Assembly: GCA_020634455.1 (NCBI GenBank)
Contig: JACKBQ010000001.1
Coordinates: 2,356,001 to 2,420,000, forward strand
Reading direction: 5' to 3'
Source of the DNA: Ardenticatenaceae bacterium
Lineage (GTDB): Bacteria; Chloroflexota; Anaerolineae; Promineifilales; Promineifilaceae
DNA: 64,000 nucleotides
The notes under the pieces are model-generated. The model was not told the origin of the DNA, ran no database searches, and saw nothing but the letters and a program-made list of their open reading frames with translations. A program made the position numbers and the translations under genes. Positions within the stretch are counted from its first letter, which is position 1; each line of letters begins with the position of its first letter. Shown piece after piece: positions 17,981-25,518 of this stretch.

Positions 17981-18643
17981 ATGAGCAAAGAAGTATGGTT
18001 CATCCGGCATGGGGAGAGCGTGTCGAACGCCAATTTGCCCACGACGCATCCGTCGGCATCGGAGCTGACGGAGAAGGGGCACCGAGAGGCGGAATACGTG
18101 GCGAAAGCGTTCACGCGCAAACCAGATTTGGTTGTGGTATCGCCGTATATTCGTGCCCGGCAAACGGCCGTTCCCACCATCAATCGCTTCGAGCCAATCC
18201 CCGTCGCCGAATGGCCCATCTACGAATTCAGCTATTTGCATCCAGACAAATACAACGGCACCACCGGAGACCAGCGCTGGCCGGAGGCAATGGCTTACTG
18301 GCAGCGCATGGATCCGTTAGAAAAAGATGGCGGCGAAGGGGAATCATTCACCGAGCTGCTGGTGCGGGTGCGCGAAATGGAGGAACTGCTGGCCAACGCC
18401 GCAGAATCGTTCATTGCCCTGTTTAGCCACGGCCTTTTCTTACGCGCTTATTTGTGGATGAGCCTGACAGGCTACCGCCAGGCCACCAGCCACACGATGG
18501 AGCGGTATCTCAACTTCTCGCGGGGCATTGCTATGCCCAACGCCTCCATTTTAAAGATGCGTTGGGAGGGGAACGGCCGTATCCTCTTCAGCCCGTTCGA
18601 CACCAGCCACATTCCCGAAACGCTAGGCATGGTGGACGAGTAA
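17981..18643 (+). CDS. histidine phosphatase family protein
   Basis: 220 residues, AGGAAG before the ATG. The catalytic RHG motif is in IRHGESVSNAN (His phosphorylated during turnover); the second essential His lies in LFSHGLFLRAY, preceded by the usual E (GEGESFTELLVR). The fold is that of cofactor-dependent phosphoglycerate mutase-like phosphatases. The substrate cannot be told. It runs directly into the ACT-domain gene with a 1-base gap, so the two form an operon. Confidence 0.85.
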   Translation: MSKEVWFIRHGESVSNANLPTTHPSASELTEKGHREAEYVAKAFTRKPDLVVVSPYIRARQTAVPTINRFEPIPVAEWPIYEFSYLHPDKYNGTTGDQRWPEAMAYWQRMDPLEKDGGEGESFTELLVRVREMEELLANAAESFIALFSHGLFLRAYLWMSLTGYRQATSHTMERYLNFSRGIAMPNASILKMRWEGNGRILFSPFDTSHIPETLGMVDE

Positions 18644-18644
18644 G

Positions 18645-19043
18645 ATGTCTGGCGAAACCGATTTAAGCAAGATGCTGGCGACACTGGCACCCCAACTTCA
18701 CGACACAGAATTTGTGTTTTGCACCTTCCCCTTGGCCGCTTACGGCAACCACACCGACCTGGAACCCATCGCATCTTTTATTGAAGCCGAAGGACTCACC
18801 CTCGTCATTCCCCGCCACCGTGCAGAACAGCATGGCATTGCGTACGAGGGTGCATTTCGCTGCATCACCCTGTCGGTGCATTCCAGTTTGGCAGCAGTCG
18901 GATTAACGGCCGTCATTGCCACCCAACTCGCCAAACACCACATCAGCGCCAACGTCATCGCCGCCTACTACCACGACCACGTTTTTGTGCAAAACGGCCG
19001 TGCCAATGATGCTTTGGCCGCTTTGAATGCGCTTATCAGTTAA
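18645..19043 (+). CDS. ACT-domain protein (DUF2241/ACT_7 family)
   Basis: 132 residues. SGETDLSKMLATLAPQL at the start, EAEGLTLVIPR, ITLSVHSSLAAVGLTAVIA and ISANVIAAYYHDHVFV reproduce the conserved blocks of the DUF2241 ACT-like family, small cytoplasmic proteins that probably bind amino acids. It is translationally coupled to the phosphatase upstream. Two octamers ACGGCCGT lie in the 400 bases, read once as Thr-Ala-Val and once as Asn-Gly-Arg. Confidence 0.8.
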   Translation: MSGETDLSKMLATLAPQLHDTEFVFCTFPLAAYGNHTDLEPIASFIEAEGLTLVIPRHRAEQHGIAYEGAFRCITLSVHSSLAAVGLTAVIATQLAKHHISANVIAAYYHDHVFVQNGRANDALAALNALIS

Positions 19044-19087
19044 AGCGCACCGTGCAGAACCCACTCGCCCGGATAGCCAAAATCAGC

Positions 19088-20125
19088 TCAGGTGGTTTTT
19101 GTAACTTTGTTGAGACCGCGCGGCGCCTCGGTGTTATAGCCTTTGGCGCAGGTAAGGTGGTAAGCAAAGAGCTGCGCAGGCAGGATACTGACCAGCGGCG
19201 AGAGCCATTCTGGCAAATCGGGGGGTAGCGCGATGGACGAATGAGCCAGCGCCAGCGTAGGCGCGTTGTTGCTGATGATGAGCAGTTCGGCCTGCTTCTC
19301 GGTAGCCAGCTTTTGCAGCAGGGCGTGCAGGTCTGGCAGCACTGCGCCGGTGGGGGCGATGGCCATCACCGGGAAACCGCGATCCACGATGGCGATGGGG
19401 CCATGGCGGAAATCGGCGGAGGAGTATGGCTCGGCGATGATGTAGGTTAGCTCTTTGAGCTTAAGCGACCATTCGAAGGCGGTGGCGTAGTTGTAGCCGC
19501 GTCCCAGCACCACACATTGCTGCATGTAGCGGTAGCGCTGGGCCATCTGGCCGATTGCTTCGTCGTGGACGAGTACGGCCGTTCCCCACTCCCCCAATCG
19601 CTCAATCGCCGCAAACCGCTGCGCCGACTGGCTCCACGCCGCCGAAAGCATAGCGATGGCGAGCAGCTGGGTCGTGTACGTTTTGGTGGCGGCAACGGCC
19701 GTTTCCACCCCCGCCTGAATGTTGATGACAAAATCGGCCGTTTGCGCCAGCGGCGAATTGGGCTCGTTGGTGATGGCCAGCGTGGGCTGCCCCTGCCGCT
19801 TGCCCTCGGCGACGACGTTCACAATGTCGGGCGACTCGCCGGACTGCGAAATGCCGATGACCAGGGCATTGCGCAGGCGGGGCGGCTGCTGGTACAGGCT
19901 GAACAGCGACGGCGTGGCCAGGGTGACGGGCAGATGGTTTTGCGCTCCCCACAAATAGCTGGCATACCGCGCCGCGTTGTCGGACGTGCCCCGCGCGGCG
20001 ATGAAGGCGTGGTGGATGTTTTCCAGCGGCACGGCCTGGGCGATAGCCTGAACCACCTCTAAATTTTGGGCGTAGCTTTGCTGCCAAACGGCCGTTTGTT
20101 CCAAAATCTCAGCGTGTAAAGACAT
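19088..20125 (-). CDS. SIS-domain glucosamine-6-phosphate deaminase/isomerase-like protein
   Basis: 345 residues; start at ATG 20125 with AAGGAA upstream. The open frame can be read further upstream but only through a repeat. Two SIS domains are visible: the first with FIAARGTSDNAARYASY and VIGISQSGESPDIVNV, the second with VVLGRGYNYATAFEWSLKLKEL, EPYSSADFRHGP. This corresponds to the isomerase half of GlmS without the glutaminase half, as in NagB-II/AgaS-type enzymes that turn glucosamine-6-phosphate into fructose-6-phosphate. It is the last gene in the amino-sugar cluster, the right place for that step. An alternative is a sugar isomerase for a related amino sugar. Confidence 0.83.
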   Translation of the reverse strand: MSLHAEILEQTAVWQQSYAQNLEVVQAIAQAVPLENIHHAFIAARGTSDNAARYASYLWGAQNHLPVTLATPSLFSLYQQPPRLRNALVIGISQSGESPDIVNVVAEGKRQGQPTLAITNEPNSPLAQTADFVINIQAGVETAVAATKTYTTQLLAIAMLSAAWSQSAQRFAAIERLGEWGTAVLVHDEAIGQMAQRYRYMQQCVVLGRGYNYATAFEWSLKLKELTYIIAEPYSSADFRHGPIAIVDRGFPVMAIAPTGAVLPDLHALLQKLATEKQAELLIISNNAPTLALAHSSIALPPDLPEWLSPLVSILPAQLFAYHLTCAKGYNTEAPRGLNKVTKTT

Positions 20126-20137
20126 AGTTTTTTCCTT

Positions 20138-20182
20138 GCCACAGAGAAAAAAGAGAAAACCCTCTTCTGTGCCCTCTGTGGC
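20138..20182. repeat. family C inverted repeat (CCACAGAG type)
   Basis: GCCACAGAG at one end and CTCTGTGGCC at the other enclose AGAGAAAA/CTCTTCTG units. It fills the gap between the SIS gene and nagA; relatives at 25439, 28479, 31872 and 43952. Confidence 0.65.
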
Positions 20183-20184
20183 CA

Positions 20185-21330
20185 TTATTTTTGAAAAAGA
20201 ATCTTCCCGGCGATGATGGTGGTGTGCACCTCCAAGTCGGGGGTGAGCAACAGCAGGTCGGCGTCGCAGGTGGGGGCGAGGCGGCCTTTGTGCGGCAGTC
20301 CGAGCAGGTCGGCGGGGGTGCGGGTGACGGTGGGCAGCGCCTCGGCCAGGGTGCAGCCGGTAAAAGTGATGAGATTGCGAACGGCCGTATCCATCCGCAA
20401 CAAACTCCCCGCCAGCGTGCCAGACGGCAATCGCGCTGTTGTTTCGTCCACGATTACCTCGTAATCGCCCAGGGCGTAGCGGCCCGGCGGCATGCCGAGT
20501 GCGGCCATTGCATCCGTGACCAGAGTGAGACGGCCGTTCCCCACCATCTGCCACACCAACTTAACCAACTCAGGATGCACGTGCTCGCCATCCACAATCA
20601 GGCCAATGGTGGCGCGTTCGTCGGCCAGGAGCGCACCCGCCAGGCCCGGTTCCCGGTGGTGCAGCGGCGACATGGCGTTGAACAAATGCGTGCCGTAGCG
20701 AATTCCGGCGTCAAAACCGGCCGTAGCTTGGGCGAAATTGGCAGTTGAATGCCCAGCGCTGACGACCACGCCCCGCTCGGCGAGCAATTTTGCCACCGCC
20801 AGCGCACCATCCAGCTCCGGGGCGAGCGTTACCAGCCGGACGCCATTTTCGGGCGTCCAGTCAGCGACTTTTTCGGCGGTGGGCAGCTGCAAATGGGCGG
20901 GATTGTGCGCACCCTTTTTGTCGGGGTGCAAAAATGGGCCTTCGATGTGCAAACCTAGCGGCGTCGCGCCTTGAAAACCTTTTGGTGGGCCGTTGGTGAT
21001 AACTTTTTGGGCGGCGGCAACGGCCGTTAACGGCGAGGTAATAATCGTGGGCAAAAAGCTGGTCACGCCTGTTTGTGGCAAATAATCGGCCACCGCCCAG
21101 ATGCTGCCGGGATCGCTCGTGAAGTCCAGCCCTATCGCCCCGTTGAGCTGCAAATCAATAAAGCCGGGGACCAAATGTAGACCTGTGGCGTCGATACAGT
21201 TTACCCTTTCTGGCAGTTCGATTTGGTGGCTGGGGGCGATGGCTTGGATACGGCCGTCGGCCAGCAAAACCATCCCATCCTCTATCACCTCATCCGGCGT
21301 ATAAACTGTGGCGTGTTGAATGCAAATCAT
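20185..21330 (-). CDS. nagA: N-acetylglucosamine-6-phosphate deacetylase
   Basis: 381 residues. PGFIDLQLNGAIGLDF, GLHIEGPFLHPDKKGAHN (metal-binding Glu), VSAGHSTANFAQA and GTHLFNAMSPLHHREPGLAG (metal His residues), and LVTDAMAALG (catalytic Asp) are the hallmark blocks of NagA. It removes acetate from GlcNAc-6-phosphate in the cytoplasm. It lies between the GH3 and SIS genes in the amino-sugar cluster. No ribosome-binding site is clear because the upstream sequence is a family A repeat, so initiation efficiency is uncertain. Confidence 0.92.
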   Translation of the reverse strand: MICIQHATVYTPDEVIEDGMVLLADGRIQAIAPSHQIELPERVNCIDATGLHLVPGFIDLQLNGAIGLDFTSDPGSIWAVADYLPQTGVTSFLPTIITSPLTAVAAAQKVITNGPPKGFQGATPLGLHIEGPFLHPDKKGAHNPAHLQLPTAEKVADWTPENGVRLVTLAPELDGALAVAKLLAERGVVVSAGHSTANFAQATAGFDAGIRYGTHLFNAMSPLHHREPGLAGALLADERATIGLIVDGEHVHPELVKLVWQMVGNGRLTLVTDAMAALGMPPGRYALGDYEVIVDETTARLPSGTLAGSLLRMDTAVRNLITFTGCTLAEALPTVTRTPADLLGLPHKGRLAPTCDADLLLLTPDLEVHTTIIAGKILFQK

Positions 21331-21334
21331 AAGA

Positions 21335-21427
21335 AGTAATTGGGTAACTGGGTAATTGAGTAATTACTGAATTACCAATTACCGAATTACAAAACTGATT
21401 ACTGACCTACTGTTTACTGATTACCGA
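21335..21427. repeat. family A repeat overlapping the GH3 stop
   Basis: AGTAATTGGGTAACTGGGTA-like units face inverted TTACCAATTACCGAATTAC units, then CTGATTACTGACC/ACTGATTACCGACC. The end of the GH3 frame (residues GNQ and stop) is written by the repeat. Confidence 0.7.
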
Positions 21428-22985
21428 CCCCCAACTGCACCGGCAATTTGCCCGCAAATGGATTTGTGCCAAACAGGGCGGCGGCCAGGGCGCGCATGGA
21501 TGCGGGCAAGATGCTGTAGCTGCACACGTGCGTCTGGGCCTGTGGGTAGGCGGTGAGATCGTACGGGGTGCGCAGGGCAACAGTGAGGGTGGGTACGGCC
21601 GTTGCCAGCAAAACATTCACTAACTCCGCCTGCATCTCGTCCATCGAGGCACTCAGCGTGCCCAAAATAATCAAATCGTACTCGGCGGCTTTGTCATGCA
21701 AGTTGGCAATTTCGGCGGCGGTGGGTGGATGGCTGGTAATAAATTCGTCCACGTGCGGGTGATGGGCGCGAACGGCCGTTGCCAACCCCGGCATGATGAA
21801 CGAGGACGTATCCGCAGGCGTCAAATCCTTGGGCTGGGGCATGATGACGGCGATGCGCGCCTCGGCGGGTAGGCGCAGCGGCAGCAGCCCGGCGTCGTTG
21901 CGTACCAGGGTGATGGCCCGATTCGCCACTTCCTGGGCCAGCGCCTGGTGCTCGGCGCAGGCGACCACCCCTAGCGGCGGCTGGGGTGTTTGGGTCAGCC
22001 ACTGCTTCAGCGCCATAATCCGGGCCAGCGATGGATTTAGGTGCGTCGCGTCAATGAGGCCGCGCGACAGGGCTAACTGCAAGCCCGCGTAGAGCCGTTC
22101 CTGTACCTCTTCGCTGCTGGTGAGCAGGAGCAAGTCTACCTCGGCGCGAACGGCCGTAATCACGTCCACAATTTGCCCTGCCCCCTGCGAAATCGCCCCC
22201 ATGTCCAGCGCGTCGCTGATGACGATGCCGTCGAAGCCCAGTTCGTCCCGCACAAAATCGCGCATCACGGCGCGGGAGAGGGTGGCGGGCAGGTCGCTGC
22301 TGCCGGTGAGGGCGGGGATGGCAAAATGGCCACTCATGATGAGCTTGGCTCCGGCGGCGATGGTGGCGCGGAACGGCCGTAACTCCACCGCATCCAATCG
22401 CTCCCGGCTGTGATCCAGCACGGGCAGCGTGAAATGTGAATCCACTTTGGCCTCGCCGATACCGGGAAAATGTTTGATGGTGGCGGCGACGCCTTCGGCC
22501 TGCATCCCGGCCACCAGGGCAGCGGCCATCTCGGCCGTCAGCGCCGGATCGTCGCCAAAGGCACGGATGCCGCAGGCGGGGTTTTTTGGATTGCTGCTGA
22601 TGTCGCACACCGGCGCGTAGTTGACGTTGACGCCCAGTGCCGCCAGCTCGCGCCCCATCGCCTGGCCCACGCGTCGAGCCAATTCGGCATCCCGCGTTGC
22701 GCCCAGGGCCATGTTGCCGGGGAAGAGCGTCGTTTCTTCGCCCAAAGCGTTGAGCTGCCCGCCTTCCTGGTCGGTGGCGATGAGGAGGGGTGGCTGGTTG
22801 GCCTGCGCGGCGATGATTTGTAATTCGGCCGTCAACGCCCGAACCTGCGCCGGATTTTGCACGTTCAAACCGCGAAAAAGCGTAAACCCCGCCGGATTCC
22901 GTTCAGTAATCCACTTCCGAATCAGCTGCGGCACGGCAAACCCGTCAAACGCCAGCATCAGCTTGTAGCCCAGTTCATCTTTCAT
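21414..22985 (-). CDS. GH3-family beta-N-acetylhexosaminidase-like glycosidase
   Basis: 523 residues from ATG 22985; the open frame continues upstream only through a palindromic repeat. LLIATDQEGGQLNAL, NYAPVCDISSNPKNP, GIRAFGDDP, KHFPGIGEAKVDSH (catalytic-site His of NagZ-type enzymes) and GFDGIVISDALDMGAI (nucleophile Asp) identify GH3. A C-terminal alpha/beta domain follows (from about 375). There is no signal peptide, so it should work in the cytoplasm on imported GlcNAc-containing disaccharides or muropeptide fragments. Position between transporter and nagA supports that. Confidence 0.87.
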   Translation of the reverse strand: MKDELGYKLMLAFDGFAVPQLIRKWITERNPAGFTLFRGLNVQNPAQVRALTAELQIIAAQANQPPLLIATDQEGGQLNALGEETTLFPGNMALGATRDAELARRVGQAMGRELAALGVNVNYAPVCDISSNPKNPACGIRAFGDDPALTAEMAAALVAGMQAEGVAATIKHFPGIGEAKVDSHFTLPVLDHSRERLDAVELRPFRATIAAGAKLIMSGHFAIPALTGSSDLPATLSRAVMRDFVRDELGFDGIVISDALDMGAISQGAGQIVDVITAVRAEVDLLLLTSSEEVQERLYAGLQLALSRGLIDATHLNPSLARIMALKQWLTQTPQPPLGVVACAEHQALAQEVANRAITLVRNDAGLLPLRLPAEARIAVIMPQPKDLTPADTSSFIMPGLATAVRAHHPHVDEFITSHPPTAAEIANLHDKAAEYDLIILGTLSASMDEMQAELVNVLLATAVPTLTVALRTPYDLTAYPQAQTHVCSYSILPASMRALAAALFGTNPFAGKLPVQLGVGNQ

Positions 22986-22997
22986 AAAATCACCAAC

Positions 22998-23047
22998 CGT
23001 AGCTGCGGATTCCAATCCGCGTTTTTCGCGGTAAGAAACCGCGGCTA
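22998..23047. repeat. family H palindrome (GTAGC-GCGG ... CCGCGGCTAC)
   Basis: Imperfect inverted repeat from CGTAGCTGCGGATT to AAACCGCGGCTAC, related to the perfect copy at 59404-59450. It lies between the GH3 and permease genes. Confidence 0.6.
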
Positions 23048-23055
23048 CAAGAAGA

Positions 23056-23940
23056 TTATCCTTTGACCGACCCCGCCAACAACCCCCGCACAAAATACCG
23101 CTGCAAGGAAAAGAACACAATCAGCGGGATGATCATCGTCAAAAACGCCCCGGCGGTGAGCAGATGCCACGCCTCGCCCTTGGTGCCCACCATCGCCGAC
23201 AACCGCGAGGTGACGATGGCCACGTCTGGATTGGTGCCCAAAAAGACCAGGGCGACGAGCAAATCGTTCCACACCCACAAAAATTGGAAGATGGCAAACG
23301 AAGCAATCGCCGGAACGGAGAGCGGCAGCACCAGCCGGGTAAACGCCGTGTAGTGCGACGCGCCGTCAATGAATGCCGACTCAAATAGTTCGCCTGGCAG
23401 TTGGGAGATGTAGCTGTAGAGCAAATAGATCGCCAGCGGCAGACCAAAGCCGGTGTGGGCCAGCCAGGTGCCCAAAAAGGTGCCGTTCAGCTCCAGGCCA
23501 GTGTACAGGCGCAGGACGGGGATGAGTGCCATTTGCAGCGGCACCACCAGCAGGCCAACGACCACGGCAAACAGCCAATCCCGCCCCGGAAAGCGCATCC
23601 AAGCGAAGGCGTAGGCGGCAAAGGCGGCCAGGGTAATCGGAATGACGGTGGCCGGGATGGTGATGATCAGGCTGTTGATGAAGGCGTTGAGCATGCCGTC
23701 GGCGTTGAGGACGGTGCTGTAGTTTTCCAGCGTCCATTGGCTCATCTGGAAGGGATGCACCAGCGCCGTCCACCAGCCCGTGGTGCGAATCTCATTCGCT
23801 GTGCGGAAGGAGCTAACAAACATGCCCACCGTCGGCAAGGTCCACAAAAAGCAAATGAGGAGTACGGCCGTTCGCACCGGCGCCTTCTGCAGAAATTTTT
23901 GTATTTGTGTTTGTTGTCTATTATGTGTGTAAGTCGTCAT
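23056..23940 (-). CDS. sugar ABC transporter permease (MalG/AglG type)
   Basis: 294 residues with six predicted membrane helices. The EAA loop that docks on the ATPase is ESAFIDGASHYTAFTRLVLP followed by LSVPAIAS. It pairs with the permease encoded just upstream and with the double binding protein. No ATP-binding subunit is in the cluster, so a shared multi-sugar ATPase elsewhere is implied (known for CUT1 transporters in several phyla; inference here). Confidence 0.9.
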   Translation of the reverse strand: MTTYTHNRQQTQIQKFLQKAPVRTAVLLICFLWTLPTVGMFVSSFRTANEIRTTGWWTALVHPFQMSQWTLENYSTVLNADGMLNAFINSLIITIPATVIPITLAAFAAYAFAWMRFPGRDWLFAVVVGLLVVPLQMALIPVLRLYTGLELNGTFLGTWLAHTGFGLPLAIYLLYSYISQLPGELFESAFIDGASHYTAFTRLVLPLSVPAIASFAIFQFLWVWNDLLVALVFLGTNPDVAIVTSRLSAMVGTKGEAWHLLTAGAFLTMIIPLIVFFSLQRYFVRGLLAGSVKG

Positions 23941-23944
23941 CTTT

Positions 23945-24011
23945 CTTCTCCGTAATCGGTAATCCGTTATCGGTTTTTACCGATTACCGACCACCGTTCC
24001 CCGATTACCGA
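23945..24011. repeat. family F palindromic repeat (TAATCGGTAATC)
   Basis: CCGTAATCGGTAATCCGTT and TTACCGATTACCGACC face each other; the element touches the stop region of the upstream permease gene (24005). Confidence 0.65.
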
Positions 24012-25423
24012 TTTATCCCCTGTCTGCGCAAATTACGAATGTTCACCACCATAATTGGCACCACCACCACCAGCAAAATCACCGCTAGCGAACTGGCGCG
24101 GCCAAAGTTGCGGAAGTTGAACATCTCCACAAACATGCGGTTGGCAATCACTTCCGTGTCGAACTTGCCGCTGGTCATCACGTACACGATGTCGAACACT
24201 TTGAGTATGGCGATGAAAATGGTCGTCGAAACGGTGATGATCGAGCCTTGAATCATGGGAATAATGACGCGGAAGAAAAGCTGCAACTCTGTCGCACCGT
24301 CCATGCGCGCCGCCTCAATCACTTCACCGGGCACGCCCTTGAGCGCGGCGGACAACACCACCATGGCAAAGCCCGTTTGCAGCCAAATCATGATGACGAT
24401 GAGGGCGTAGGTGTTGAAGCTGGTTTCAATCAGCCAGGGAATGGGTTCCAGCCCCAGGTTGGTAACCAGGGCGTTGAGCAGGCCAATTTGGGCGCGATTG
24501 CCCGGCTGCCAAGCGTAGACAAACTTCCAGATGACGCTGGCCCCCACAAAAGAAATCGCCAGCGGCAAAAAGATGAACGATTTGGCCAGCGCCTCCCGCT
24601 TCACGCGGTCCACCAGCGTGGCAAAAACCAGGCCAATCACTACGCTGCCGCCCGTGCCCAGAATGAGCCAGAGCAGGTTGTTGCGGAAAGCAATCTGCAT
24701 CTCTGGGCTGGTGAAGGCGAACTGGTAATTTTGCAGCCCCAGCGCCGTCAGGCCAAAGACGCGCCGCTCGGCTCCCGCTTCATCGGTAATTGTTTTGGGA
24801 CGAATGAGCAGCCAGACCGGCTTCTCGTTGGCGATGACGCGGGCCAGTTCAAACTGATCGGTATCAATCAGGTAGCGGCTAAAGGTCAGATTTTCGGCGT
24901 CGTCCACCAGATCGGCGGCAATGCTGTCTGAGGCCCAATATTGTTCGGGCACAATTTCCGGCACGCTGAGGATGTCTTCAGAGATGCTGGTGTAGAGGGT
25001 GTTGAAGGCGGGGTAGATGAGATAGGTGGCCAGCAGCAAAATGGCAGGACCGACGAAGATAAACGGCCGTATCCTTTCCCGCACCCCAAATGGCAGCCGC
25101 GCAATCAAATCATTGGCCACCCAAAAGAGCACCCAGACGCCGCCGATGCCTACCAGCAGGGCAACGGCCGTAATGATCAATTTGCCCGTCAGCGGCTCCA
25201 GCCCTGTTTCTTGCAAAGTCGCCAAGGCCGAATCCAGACCCAGCCGGGCATACAGATTCAGCAAAAGCTGCTCCGGTGCTTCGCGGTCCTTCATGAAGGC
25301 CACACTCCAGCGCAGGATGAAGAATACGGCCGTAGCCACCCCCACCGACAGCGCCGTCCGCGCCAGACCATTTAGCCCCTTTTCCCCGGTTGCTTGCGGC
25401 GTCGTAACCATTTGCCCAGCCAT
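24005..25423 (-). CDS. sugar ABC transporter permease (MalF/AglF type) with N-terminal extension
   Basis: 472 residues from ATG 25423, preceded by AAGGA; a GTG at 25441 is an alternative. It is longer than the usual 300 or so residues: two extra membrane segments at the N-terminus (ALSVGVATAVFFILRW, LIITAVALLVGIGGVWVLFW) and a periplasmic-side insertion of about 80 residues between the first core helix (FIFVGPAILLLATYLIYPA) and the next. The EAA motif is EVIEAARMDGATELQLFFR. It forms a heterodimer with the 23056 permease. Confidence 0.9.
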   Translation of the reverse strand: MAGQMVTTPQATGEKGLNGLARTALSVGVATAVFFILRWSVAFMKDREAPEQLLLNLYARLGLDSALATLQETGLEPLTGKLIITAVALLVGIGGVWVLFWVANDLIARLPFGVRERIRPFIFVGPAILLLATYLIYPAFNTLYTSISEDILSVPEIVPEQYWASDSIAADLVDDAENLTFSRYLIDTDQFELARVIANEKPVWLLIRPKTITDEAGAERRVFGLTALGLQNYQFAFTSPEMQIAFRNNLLWLILGTGGSVVIGLVFATLVDRVKREALAKSFIFLPLAISFVGASVIWKFVYAWQPGNRAQIGLLNALVTNLGLEPIPWLIETSFNTYALIVIMIWLQTGFAMVVLSAALKGVPGEVIEAARMDGATELQLFFRVIIPMIQGSIITVSTTIFIAILKVFDIVYVMTSGKFDTEVIANRMFVEMFNFRNFGRASSLAVILLVVVVPIMVVNIRNLRRQGINR

Positions 25424-25438
25424 GATCTGATCCTTTTT

Positions 25439-25507
25439 CACCGCAGAGGACGCGGAGAACGCAGAGTTTTTTGTTTTTTCTCTGCGAACTCCGCGCGCTC
25501 CGCGGTT
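25439..25507. repeat. family C repeat (CCGCAGAGGACGCGGAG)
   Basis: CGCAGAGGACGCGGAGAACG faces inverted TCTGCGAACTCCGCG plus CTCCGCGGTT. It fills the whole space between the binding-protein and permease genes and can form a stem that may tune expression between them. Confidence 0.7.
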
Positions 25508-25518
25508 AATCGCTCTAA

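Noticed and set aside
21335..21427. CRISPR-like tandem units
   Set aside because: Units are short, unequal and adjoining, with no regular unique spacers and no cas genes nearby; they form one palindrome.
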